Below, piece by piece: positions 27,596-35,031 of a stretch of 64,000 nt of DNA; positions within the stretch are counted from its first letter, which is position 1; each line of letters starts with the position of its first letter. A program made the translations under genes and the position numbers. A model generated the notes under the pieces. It worked only from the letters and a program-made list of their open reading frames with translations, was not told where the DNA came from and made no database searches. Origin of the DNA: Acidomonas methanolica (GTDB lineage Bacteria; Pseudomonadota; Alphaproteobacteria; Acetobacterales; Acetobacteraceae); assembly GCF_004346035.1 (NCBI RefSeq), contig NZ_SLZN01000001.1, positions 124,001 through 188,000 of the forward strand, given 5' to 3'.

Positions 27596-28636
27596 TCAGA
27601 ACTTCACCGACAGCTTGACCGAGCCGTAGTTGAACAACCCGCTGCGCGAGGCCGTGAAGGTCGGCGTCTGCCAGACCTGGCTGTAGGACATGCGGACGCC
27701 ATGCCACATCACCGCGAGACCCGCGTGAATCTCGCCCACATCCCAGACCTTGCTGACATGCGGCGAGTTGTTGCGCACCGTGTTGCCCTGCAACGTCGAA
27801 TCATAGGCGACCGCCTGTCCTTCAACTCCGGCGAACATATACCAGGAGATCGGCCGCGCCTGCACGAACGCGTCCGTCCCGTCGAGACCCGGGCCGATCG
27901 TCGCCGTGCCGAAATCACTTTGCAGGCCCTGCCCGATTCGCACCGTGGCCGCGACGTCGCCATAGGTGCGGTAATCGCCGGCGGCGCCGGACAGGGCGGG
28001 CAGCACGTCCATGCCGACGCTGCCGACATTGACCACCGGCAGACGCCAGATGCGCCCGGCCTGAACCTGGAAGACCGGCTGATTGGCGAGTTGGTGCGCC
28101 CATCCCTTGTTCGGCGTGTCGCTGATCAGATTGTGAAATCCGTTCTGCACCTGCCGTCCCAGACTCGCGGGCCCAAGGACGCCGACCTGAATGCCGACGA
28201 CACTGCGCGAAAGATCGGTATCGTTGATGAGATTCACCGTTCCCAGCAGCACACCGGCATAGGGCCGGTCATTCGACGGCGGATTGACGAGCTGCGTGTG
28301 CTGGGTCGCGGGGGTGTAGATAAGCTGCTCGATGCCCAGGCTGATCCTCTGCACACCCGGCCCGAGGAGCGCTGCGTTCAGATCATGCAGCGGCTGCGGC
28401 AGGTTGTCCGTTCCCGACGTCCAGTTGAACCGCAGGCCGGAGGTGTAATACTGGTCGGACGTGCCCTTGAGTGTGGAGACCGCGTCGTTCTCTCCCTGAA
28501 GCGTCCAGGTGCCGTAGGGGTCCTGTAGCGGCGTCGCATGAGCGGAAGGAGAGAGAACGGCACCAACGGCAAAGGCCGCCCCCAGAATGGACCATCGTCC
28601 GAACGCTCCATTCGTCACCAGCAGCTTCTCCCGCAT
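27596..28636 (-). CDS. LpxR-like lipid A deacylase family outer-membrane protein (DUF2219)
   Basis: A 346-residue exported beta-barrel. A signal peptide of about 35 residues ends near PSAHA; the mature part alternates short polar and amphipathic strands and ends in SVKLSVKF, a C-terminal phenylalanine as in barrel proteins. GENDAVSTLKGTSDQYYTSGLRFNW near residue 48 and NDRPYAGVLLG near 123 are the DUF2219/LpxR hallmarks. LpxR removes the 3'-acyloxyacyl chain of lipid A in the outer membrane of some pathogens; activity here is inferred from family only. The gene is convergent with the GGDEF-EAL gene (27-bp gap). Confidence 0.82.
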   Translation of the reverse strand: MREKLLVTNGAFGRWSILGAAFAVGAVLSPSAHATPLQDPYGTWTLQGENDAVSTLKGTSDQYYTSGLRFNWTSGTDNLPQPLHDLNAALLGPGVQRISLGIEQLIYTPATQHTQLVNPPSNDRPYAGVLLGTVNLINDTDLSRSVVGIQVGVLGPASLGRQVQNGFHNLISDTPNKGWAHQLANQPVFQVQAGRIWRLPVVNVGSVGMDVLPALSGAAGDYRTYGDVAATVRIGQGLQSDFGTATIGPGLDGTDAFVQARPISWYMFAGVEGQAVAYDSTLQGNTVRNNSPHVSKVWDVGEIHAGLAVMWHGVRMSYSQVWQTPTFTASRSGLFNYGSVKLSVKF

Positions 28637-28807
28637 TCCGTTGCGCTTTGTCTTTCTCCCTGTATGTCATCGCCACAACCAAAAAGCAAAACCATGGCTC
28701 GCTCCCTCGGCATCATGGCGACGTTGCGTGGCGTTCGGGACACAATGGGCCGCGACGGGAGATTTTCACGCTGAAGTCGATTTGATGTGGCAGGCGCAGG
28801 AAGAACC

Positions 28808-28951
28808 ATGTTAAGGTTCGGCAGAAATCGCACGGACGGGGTGTCCCGTCTCATTGACGCCAGACCGGCCCGTGTCATTTCGACATATTGCAATCGCGGT
28901 TCAACGCAAAGACTATTGACCGCATTTTTTATCCCGGGATTAAACCGTTGA
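28808..28951 (+). CDS. Possible 47-codon leader ORF overlapping the cold-shock gene start
   Basis: An ATG at 28808 preceded by AGGAAG (28798-28803) opens a frame of 47 codons, MLRFGRNRTDG through FFIPGLNR, that stops at TGA 28949-28951, overlapping the putative TTG start of the cold-shock gene (28948-28950) in the string TTGA. This is the geometry of translational coupling. The peptide is basic, with no recognisable domain, and could be chance. It sits inside the 311-bp gap between the LpxR-like and cold-shock genes, which otherwise shows no gene. Confidence 0.3.
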   Translation: MLRFGRNRTDGVSRLIDARPARVISTYCNRGSTQRLLTAFFIPGLNR

Positions 28952-29631
28952 GAAGCAACAGAACCGACCGCAGCTCCCGTTCCCCGCGCCGCGGCGGATT
29001 TGACGACGACTTCATGTCGCCTCCGTCCTATGGCGACCGTGCGCCTGCTCCGTTCCGCCGCCCCGCCGGCGGCAGCGCAAGTGGCCCGCAAGTGGTCGCT
29101 TCCGGACCTGAAATCAGCGCCAGCGTCAAGTGGTTCAACAGCGAGAAGGGCTTCGGCTTCGTCGAACTCGCCGACGGGTCAGGTGACGTGTTCCTGCACG
29201 TCAACGCGCTGACGCCGACGGGCCATACCAATGTGAACCCCGGCACCACGCTGGGCGTCCGCATCGGCCAGGGTCCGAAGGGCCGTCAGGTCGCCGAGGT
29301 CGTCTCGGTTGACGAGAGCACGGCGGAAGCCCCCCGTCCCCGCGCTGCCTTCGGTGCGCCGCGCGCGCCGAGCGGTTTCGGCAGCCCGCGTCCGTCCCGT
29401 CCGGCTCCCGACCTTTCCCGCGCGCAGGACATGCGCGGCACGGTGAAGTGGTACAACGCCACCAAGGGCTTCGGCTTCATCACGCCGGAGAGCGGTGGCA
29501 AGGATATCTTCATCCATGCCTCAGCGCTTGAGCGTTCGGGCCTCAGCGCGTTGAATGAGGGCCAGTCGGTGGATGTGAAGGTCGTTCAGGGCCAGAAGGG
29601 TCCGGAAGCCGCCGGCATTTCGCTCGCCTGA
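28948..29631 (+). CDS. Cold-shock protein with two CSD domains
   Basis: A protein of about 227 residues with two cold-shock domains that bind single-stranded RNA or DNA. CSD1 (about 78-140): SVKWFNSEKGFGFVEL with RNP1 KGFGF and RNP2 VFLHV. CSD2 (about 165-225): TVKWYNATKGFGFITP with RNP2 IFIHA. A basic, Arg/Ser-rich N-terminal tail and a Pro/Ala-rich linker join them. Two-domain CspA-like proteins are characteristic of Alphaproteobacteria. No ATG starts the frame until 29014; a TTG at 28948 giving LRSNRTDRSSRSPRRGG is preferred because that basic tail looks coding. A bidirectional terminator follows. Confidence 0.88.
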   Translation: MRSNRTDRSSRSPRRGGFDDDFMSPPSYGDRAPAPFRRPAGGSASGPQVVASGPEISASVKWFNSEKGFGFVELADGSGDVFLHVNALTPTGHTNVNPGTTLGVRIGQGPKGRQVAEVVSVDESTAEAPRPRAAFGAPRAPSGFGSPRPSRPAPDLSRAQDMRGTVKWYNATKGFGFITPESGGKDIFIHASALERSGLSALNEGQSVDVKVVQGQKGPEAAGISLA

Positions 29632-29650
29632 CACTGTAAAAGTCCGAGAT

Positions 29651-29684
29651 AAAAAGCCGCCCAGGTAAAATCGGGCGGTTTTTT
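29651..29684. terminator. Bidirectional Rho-independent terminator
   Basis: CCGCCC (29657-29662) pairs with GGGCGG (29673-29678) around a 10-base loop; AAAAA precedes and TTTTTT follows, so the hairpin ends with a U-tract on both strands. It serves the cold-shock gene rightward and smpB (and the kdsB operon) leftward. Confidence 0.85.
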
Positions 29685-29750
29685 GTCGGAAACTGTTTCA
29701 GATGTTCCGCGAAAGACAGTCGTCGGCAGCGGAACACATGAAATACTCTT

Positions 29751-30242
29751 TCAGTAATCGCGGCCTTTGCTGCGAAGCAGGCGCGCCTTGTCGCGCTGCC
29801 AATCCCGCTCCGCGATCGCCTGCCGCTTGTCCGCCTTCTTGCGACCTTCGGCGAGACCAAGCGTCAGCTTGGCGACACCGCGCGCATTGAAATGGATGTC
29901 CAGTGGGACGAGCGTCGCGCCGTCGCGCGCCACCGCGCCGAGAAATTGCGCGATCTGACGGCGATGAAGCAGGAGTTTGCGCGCCGCGCGCGGCTCGAAG
30001 CGTGAGAGCACGCCGCCCTGATATTCCGGAATATAGGCGTTGAACAGCCAGAGCTCGCCATCCCGCTCCGCGGCATAGGCCTCGGTGATGGTCGCGCGGC
30101 CGAGACGGAGGCTCTTGACCTCCGGCCCCTTGAGCACGAGTCCAGCTTCGGCGGTTTCAAGTATCTTGTAGTCGAAGCGCGCCTTGCGATTCTGTGCGGC
30201 GATCCCATGCGTGATCATGCCGCTCTTGCGTTTTTCTGCCAC
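29751..30242 (-). CDS. smpB: SsrA-binding protein (tmRNA partner)
   Basis: SmpB delivers tmRNA to stalled ribosomes. The 163-residue protein shows [20 protein letters not shown], the [19 protein letters not shown] core, [11 protein letters not shown] and the basic C-terminal tail ending [14 protein letters not shown], which becomes helical in the empty mRNA channel. The start is a GTG at 30240-30242, three bases after the dapA stop, so smpB is the last gene of kdsB-pheA-dapA-smpB; dapA followed by smpB is a common alphaproteobacterial pairing. The tmRNA gene itself is not in the window. Confidence 0.96.
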   Translation of the reverse strand: MAEKRKSGMITHGIAAQNRKARFDYKILETAEAGLVLKGPEVKSLRLGRATITEAYAAERDGELWLFNAYIPEYQGGVLSRFEPRAARKLLLHRRQIAQFLGAVARDGATLVPLDIHFNARGVAKLTLGLAEGRKKADKRQAIAERDWQRDKARLLRSKGRDY

Positions 30243-30245
30243 TGA

Positions 30246-31139
30246 TCAGTCCAGAAGTCCCGTCGCCCGCAGCGCCGCGTCCACAACGGCGCACGCATTG
30301 GGTTGAGGCGGCACGAGAGGCAGACGGATCGTGGCGGCGCACAGGCCGAGTCTGGCGGCGGCGTATTTCACCGGGCCGGGATTGCTCTCGCAGAACATCG
30401 CGTCGTGCAGCGGCATCAACTGGTCTTGCAGCGCGATGGCTCCCCCAACATCGCCATTCTGCCATGCCGCCTGGACTTGGGCGCAAAGCGCGGGCGCGAT
30501 GTTCGCCGTCACGCTGATGCAGCCGTCGCCACCCGCCGCGAGAAACGCCACCGCAGTGCCGTCCTCGCCGGAAAGCTGGTTGAACGGCTTCTCGACACAG
30601 CGCCGCACCTGAAGCGGCCGCACCAGATTGGCGGTCGCATCCTTCACGCCGACGATATTGGGATGACGCGACAGGCGGCCGATCGTCTCGGGCAGGACTT
30701 CGACGGCGGAGCGGCCAGGCACATTATAGATATAGAGCGGCAGGTCCGTCGCATCGGCGACCGCCATGTAATGGCGATAGAGTCCTTCCTGAGTCGGCCT
30801 GTTGTAATAGGGCGCGACGACCAGCACCGCATCGGCGCCGACCGATTTCGCATGCCGCGCCATGCCGACGGCTTCCTGTGTCGAATTCGACCCCGCCCCG
30901 GCCATGACGCGGACCCGCCCCGCCGCCGCCTCGACCGTATGGGCCACGACCTTCGCGTGCTCGTCATGCGAGAGCGTCGGGCTCTCCCCCGTCGTCCCCG
31001 CCGGCACGAGGGCGGAGGTGCCATTGGCGATCTGGAAATCGACGAAACGGGAAAGCGCCGGAAGATCCAGTTCTCCGTCCTCCCGCATCGGCGTGATGAT
31101 CGCCGTCAGCGACCCCGTGAAGAAAACATGTTCAGTCAT
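30246..31139 (-). CDS. dapA: 4-hydroxy-tetrahydrodipicolinate synthase
   Basis: DapA condenses pyruvate and aspartate semialdehyde, the committed step of lysine synthesis. The 297-residue TIM barrel shows PAGTTGESPTLSHDEH near residue 45, YYNRPTQEGLYRHY near 108, YNVPGRSAVEV near 135 and the Schiff-base lysine in IVGVKDATAN near 163. The ATG at 31137-31139 gives the family start MTEHVFFTGSLTAIITP and overlaps the pheA end by 8 bases. dapB lies 14 kb away. Confidence 0.96.
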   Translation of the reverse strand: MTEHVFFTGSLTAIITPMREDGELDLPALSRFVDFQIANGTSALVPAGTTGESPTLSHDEHAKVVAHTVEAAAGRVRVMAGAGSNSTQEAVGMARHAKSVGADAVLVVAPYYNRPTQEGLYRHYMAVADATDLPLYIYNVPGRSAVEVLPETIGRLSRHPNIVGVKDATANLVRPLQVRRCVEKPFNQLSGEDGTAVAFLAAGGDGCISVTANIAPALCAQVQAAWQNGDVGGAIALQDQLMPLHDAMFCESNPGPVKYAAARLGLCAATIRLPLVPPQPNACAVVDAALRATGLLD

Positions 31140-32010
31140 GGCTGCCTTGCCCCGCAAATGCCCCTTGCCCGGCCTGTCTGACATGGTGCGGCCGGGTGGC
31201 CGGATAAACCCCGAGAATGCTCCACTCATCACACGAAGCGGGCAGGACTTCCAGCGCCGCGCCGAGGCGATCGTCCGCGGGGTGGCCTTCGACATCGAGC
31301 AGAAACTGCGTCGCGGCGAAAGAACCGCCGAGCATGTAGCTCTCCAGCCGCGTCATGTTGACGCCCGCCCGGGCGAAGCCACCAAGCGCCTCATACAACG
31401 TGCCCGGCGCGTTCCTGACGCGGAAGAGCAGCGTCGTCATCACGTCGGGCGTATCCCGCTCCGCCCAGATGACCTCGCGCGAGACGATATAGAAACGCGT
31501 GGTGTTATGGGCGGCGTCCTCGACATTGGCGCGCAGTATTTCGAGCCCGTTCAACTCGGCGGCCAGGCGGGACGCCACCGCCGCATCCTCCGGATTGCCC
31601 CATTCGCGCACCAGCTCCGCCGCGCCCGCCGTGTCGAAAGCGGCGACGCCCGGCACGTCCAGCTCCGCCAGAAGCTTCGTGATCTGGCCGAGCGCGACGG
31701 GATGGGTATGGACACGGCGGATCGTCTCGATCTTCGTGCCGGGCAGCGCCATCAGGCAATGCTCGACCCGCTGGAAATGCTCGCCGACGATATGCAGCCC
31801 GGCCTGCGGGAGGAGCAGATGAATTTCCGGCACGCGCCCGACCAGCGAATTCTCGCAGGCCAGCATGGCGGCATCCGCCTGCCCGTCATGCACGGCCGCG
31901 ATGGCCCCGGCGAAGGTGGTGCATGGCAAAGTCGTCCAGCCGGGACGCGACGCCCGGCACGCCTGATCGGAATAGGCGCCGGGCCGCCCCTGAAAGGCGA
32001 TGACAGGCAT
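31132..32010 (-). CDS. pheA: Prephenate dehydratase
   Basis: PheA converts prephenate to phenylpyruvate in phenylalanine synthesis. The 292-residue monofunctional enzyme lacks a chorismate mutase domain. The catalytic part has FQGRPGAYSDQACR at the start, ENSLVGRV near 53 and NTTRFYIVSRE near 170, the family's essential TRF. The C-terminal ACT domain (about 185-270) has GVNMTRLESYMLGG, the phenylalanine-sensing ESRP-like region with Ser-Tyr-Met instead of Arg-Pro, so feedback may differ. The ATG at 32008-32010 overlaps the kdsB stop. A longer in-frame reading upstream is not coding. Confidence 0.94.
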   Translation of the reverse strand: MPVIAFQGRPGAYSDQACRASRPGWTTLPCTTFAGAIAAVHDGQADAAMLACENSLVGRVPEIHLLLPQAGLHIVGEHFQRVEHCLMALPGTKIETIRRVHTHPVALGQITKLLAELDVPGVAAFDTAGAAELVREWGNPEDAAVASRLAAELNGLEILRANVEDAAHNTTRFYIVSREVIWAERDTPDVMTTLLFRVRNAPGTLYEALGGFARAGVNMTRLESYMLGGSFAATQFLLDVEGHPADDRLGAALEVLPASCDEWSILGVYPATRPHHVRQAGQGAFAGQGSHD

Positions 32011-32759
32011 TACGGCACGTCCTTTTCCGTCAGGGCGACGACAGCGCGCACGCGCTCCAGATCCTCGGGCGTATCGACCCCCAGAGGCGCGCGGGCGATC
32101 GCCGCGCATCCCACCGCCATGCCGGCTTCGAGCGCCCGCAACTGCTCCAGCGATTCCCGCAGCTCCAGCGGCGAAGGCGGCAACGAGACGAAGCGCCGGA
32201 GCGCCGCCCGCCGCCAGCCATAGACGCCGATATGATGCCAGAGCGGCCCCTCGCCCCACGGCACCGCGATGCGGGAGAAATAGAGCGCCCGCGCCACGTC
32301 GTCGCCTTCCGTGAAGGCGCACGCCGCCTTGACGACGGACGAGGCGGCGATTTCCCGCTCCTCCGTGACGCGCGCGACCAGTGTAGCGAGATCGTATTCC
32401 CCGCGTTCCAGAGGCAGCAACACGCGCCGCAGATCGTCCGGCGGGAAAAGCGGCAGATCGCCCTGAAGATTGACGACGACATCGTGAAGGCCCGCCGCGT
32501 CGACCGCCTCGACCGCCGCATGCACCCGGTCCGAGCCGCTGGGCAAAGCCGGGTCCGTCAGCACCACCCGCACCCCCGGCTGGGCCACGGCCTCCGCGAT
32601 CTCGGTCTCGGCGGCGGCGACGACGACCGGCCCGAGTTCCGCCGCCAGCGCCCGGCGCACGACGCGGCGGATCATCGGCTCGCCGCCGATCCCGGCAAGC
32701 GGCTTGCCCGGAAGCCGGGTCGATGCCATGCGGGTCGGGATGACGATGATCGGATTCAT
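32010..32759 (-). CDS. kdsB: 3-deoxy-manno-octulosonate cytidylyltransferase
   Basis: KdsB activates Kdo to CMP-Kdo for the lipopolysaccharide inner core. The 249-residue protein begins MNPIIVIPTRMASTRLPGKPL, the nucleotide-binding motif, and has TDPALPSGSDRV, VVNLQGDLPLF with the metal Asp near residue 99, and HHIGVYGWRRAALRRFV near 176. It is the first gene of kdsB-pheA-dapA-smpB, all within single-base or overlapping spacing. The 111-bp gap to hisN (32760-32870) should carry the divergent promoters. Confidence 0.95.
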   Translation of the reverse strand: MNPIIVIPTRMASTRLPGKPLAGIGGEPMIRRVVRRALAAELGPVVVAAAETEIAEAVAQPGVRVVLTDPALPSGSDRVHAAVEAVDAAGLHDVVVNLQGDLPLFPPDDLRRVLLPLERGEYDLATLVARVTEEREIAASSVVKAACAFTEGDDVARALYFSRIAVPWGEGPLWHHIGVYGWRRAALRRFVSLPPSPLELRESLEQLRALEAGMAVGCAAIARAPLGVDTPEDLERVRAVVALTEKDVP

Positions 32760-32870
32760 GAGAAAATTCGGCTGGACAATCGGCTAGACCGGGGCTGAAA
32801 GGGTCGGGACTCTTGCCCCAGTCCCAAGGGCGCGTCAATGGTCGGGGACCAGATCCTCCGAGGAGTTCCG

Positions 32871-33683
32871 ATGCCGCTTCCCCCCGATGCACTTGCGACC
32901 GCCCGCGCCTGCGCGGATGTCGCGCGAGCCGCCGTCCTGCCGCATTTCCGACGCGGCGTCACGGTGGACGACAAGAGCGACGAGAGCCCCGTCACCCTCG
33001 CCGATCGGTCCGCCGAACAGGCCATTCGCGACATTCTCTCCACCCGCCATCCCCGTCACGGCGTGTTGGGGGAGGAATTCGGTCGTTCAGGGATGACGGA
33101 GGGCGAATGGTGCTGGGTTGTCGATCCGATCGACGGCACACGGTCGTTCATCACCGGCCGCCCCAGCTTCACCACGCTGATCGCCCTGCTGCACGAGGGC
33201 CGCCCGGTGCTCGGCGTGATCGACCAGCCCGTCACTGGCGAACGCTGGATCGGCGTGGAGGGCGAGGCCACGCGCTACGAAGCGGGCTGCCTGCCTCTTC
33301 CCGCCCCTGTGGTGCGCACGCGCCCCTGCCCCGATCTCGCGGAGGCGGAGCTGTCCTGCACCTCGCCCGACATGCTCGCCCCGCCCAGCGACCGGCGCTT
33401 CAGCGGACTGAAACATGCCGCGCGGCGGACGAGCTGGGGTGGCGACGCCTATGCATATGGCCTGCTGGCATTGGGACAGATCGACCTCATCGCGGAATGT
33501 TCCATGAAGCCGTGGGACTGGGCGGCGCTGGTGCCTGTCGTCACGGGCGCGGGAGGAGTCATCACGGACTGGGCGGGCGACCCCCTGCGCCTCGACAGCG
33601 ACGGGACGGTTCTTGCCTGCGGCGACCCTGCCATGCTTCACGCGGCTGTCCGGGCTCTTTCCCCGACCGAGACAATCGGCTAG
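32871..33683 (+). CDS. hisN: Histidinol-phosphatase (inositol monophosphatase family)
   Basis: A 270-residue Mg-dependent phosphatase. The metal sites are GEEFGRSG near residue 66, VVDPIDGTRSFITGRP near 84 (the DPxDGT motif) and WDWAALVPVVTGAGGVITDW near 222 (WD). In Alphaproteobacteria this subfamily dephosphorylates histidinol phosphate rather than inositol phosphate, and the FITGRPSF segment after DGT is typical of it. The ATG at 32871 follows AGGAG (32861-32865); an earlier ATG at 32838 is less likely. serA starts 46 bases downstream. Confidence 0.88.
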   Translation: MPLPPDALATARACADVARAAVLPHFRRGVTVDDKSDESPVTLADRSAEQAIRDILSTRHPRHGVLGEEFGRSGMTEGEWCWVVDPIDGTRSFITGRPSFTTLIALLHEGRPVLGVIDQPVTGERWIGVEGEATRYEAGCLPLPAPVVRTRPCPDLAEAELSCTSPDMLAPPSDRRFSGLKHAARRTSWGGDAYAYGLLALGQIDLIAECSMKPWDWAALVPVVTGAGGVITDWAGDPLRLDSDGTVLACGDPAMLHAAVRALSPTETIG

Positions 33684-33729
33684 GCAAACGCCCTTCTGGT
33701 CTTCAGAGTCGCTTCGGAGTTTCCGCCCC

Positions 33730-34983
33730 ATGGACGTGACCCTTTCCCTTCCCAAGGACAAGATCCGGATTCTTCTTCTCGAAGGTATCCATGAAAGCGC
33801 CGTGGCCTATCTCAACGCGCAGGGCTACGGGCAGATCACGCGCCTCAAGACCGCGCTGGAAGGCGACGCGTTGCGGGAAGCTCTCAACGGCGTCCATATG
33901 GTCGGCATCCGGTCGCGCACGCAGCTCACCGCGCCGGTCATCGAGGCGGCCGACCGGCTGATGGCGATCGGATGTTTCTGCATCGGAACGAATCAGGTCG
34001 ATCTGAAGGCGGCCCGCATCGCAGGTATTCCCGTGTTCAACGCTCCGTTCAGCAATACCCGCTCGGTGGCCGAACTCTCGATCGCCGAAATCGTCATGCT
34101 GATGCGGCGGATTCCGTCGCGTTCCGAGGCCTGCCACAAGGGCGGCTGGGACAAATCCGCCGACAATGCCTGGGAAGTGCGCGGCAAGACGCTCGGAATC
34201 GTCGGCTACGGCTCGATCGGCTCCCAGCTTTCCGTGCTGGCCGAAGCCATGGGCATGACGGTGCTCTATTACGACGTGCAGGACAAGCTTCCGCACGGCA
34301 ATGCGCGCCCGGTCGCCAGTCTTCAGGCGCTGCTCGCGCAGTCCGATGTGGTGAGCCTGCATGTGCCGCAGACGAAACAGACGCGCAGCCTGATCGGCGA
34401 GGCGGAAATCCGCGCCATGAAGCCGAATTCCATTCTCCTCAACAACGCGCGGGGATCGGTGGTGGATCTCGCCGCCCTCGCCGCCGCCCTGAAGGACGGG
34501 CATCTGATGGGCGCGGGAATCGACGTCTTCCCCGTCGAGCCCAAAGGCAATGGCGACCGATTCGAATCGCCGCTTCAGGGGCTGCCGAACGTCATCCTCA
34601 CCCCGCATATCGGCGGATCGACGATGGAGGCGCAGGAGCGCATCGGCGTCGAGGTGGCCCGCAAGCTGGTCGAATATTCGGATGTCGGATCGACGCTCGG
34701 CGCGGTGAATTTCCCCGCCGTCCAGTTGCCGGAGCGCCCGCACGGGACGCGCTTCATGCATGTCCATCACAATCGCCCCGGTATCTTGCGGCAGGTGAAC
34801 GAGATTTTCTCGCGCGAGGGCTGCAACATCGTGGCTCAGTTTCTTCAGACGGACGGCGAGGTCGGTTACGTGGTGGTGGAGACGGACGCCGCTCCCGACC
34901 ATGATCTCGACACCCGCCTGCTGGAGGAGTTGCGCACGCTGGACGGCACCGTGCGCGCCCGGCTGCTCTATCGCCGTTCATGA
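33730..34983 (+). CDS. serA: D-3-phosphoglycerate dehydrogenase
   Basis: SerA oxidises 3-phosphoglycerate, the first step of serine synthesis. The 417-residue protein is the E. coli type: substrate domain with GCFCIGTNQVDL, NAD loop GIVGYGSIGSQLSVLA near residue 157, NNARGSVVD near 240, the catalytic Glu and His in TPHIGGSTMEAQERIG near 292, and a C-terminal ACT domain (about 345-417, HHNRPGILRQVNEIF) for serine feedback. The start at 33730 is the family start. The 48-bp gap to comM holds an inverted repeat and a CtrA-type sequence. Confidence 0.95.
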   Translation: MDVTLSLPKDKIRILLLEGIHESAVAYLNAQGYGQITRLKTALEGDALREALNGVHMVGIRSRTQLTAPVIEAADRLMAIGCFCIGTNQVDLKAARIAGIPVFNAPFSNTRSVAELSIAEIVMLMRRIPSRSEACHKGGWDKSADNAWEVRGKTLGIVGYGSIGSQLSVLAEAMGMTVLYYDVQDKLPHGNARPVASLQALLAQSDVVSLHVPQTKQTRSLIGEAEIRAMKPNSILLNNARGSVVDLAALAAALKDGHLMGAGIDVFPVEPKGNGDRFESPLQGLPNVILTPHIGGSTMEAQERIGVEVARKLVEYSDVGSTLGAVNFPAVQLPERPHGTRFMHVHHNRPGILRQVNEIFSREGCNIVAQFLQTDGEVGYVVVETDAAPDHDLDTRLLEELRTLDGTVRARLLYRRS

Positions 34984-34993
34984 TCGTCCGGCG

Positions 34994-35024
34994 TTAACCG
35001 CGCCTTAACTTCAAGCGCGGTTAA
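34994..35024 (+). promoter_or_regulatory. CtrA-type site inside a perfect inverted repeat, before comM
   Basis: The gap before comM holds TTAA (34994-34997), 7 bases, then TTAAC (35005-35009), an exact match to the CtrA consensus. The same DNA forms a perfect 10-bp inverted repeat, TTAACCGCGC (34994-35003) and GCGCGGTTAA (35015-35024), with an 11-base loop and no U-tract. It ends 8 bases before the comM ATG, so it could act as a CtrA operator, a serA transcript end, or both. Confidence 0.4.
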
Positions 35025-35031
35025 TGGGGGC

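Noticed and set aside
32760-32870. Possible small gene between kdsB and hisN
   Set aside because: No frame with a start, ribosome site and plausible composition was seen; it reads as a divergent promoter region.
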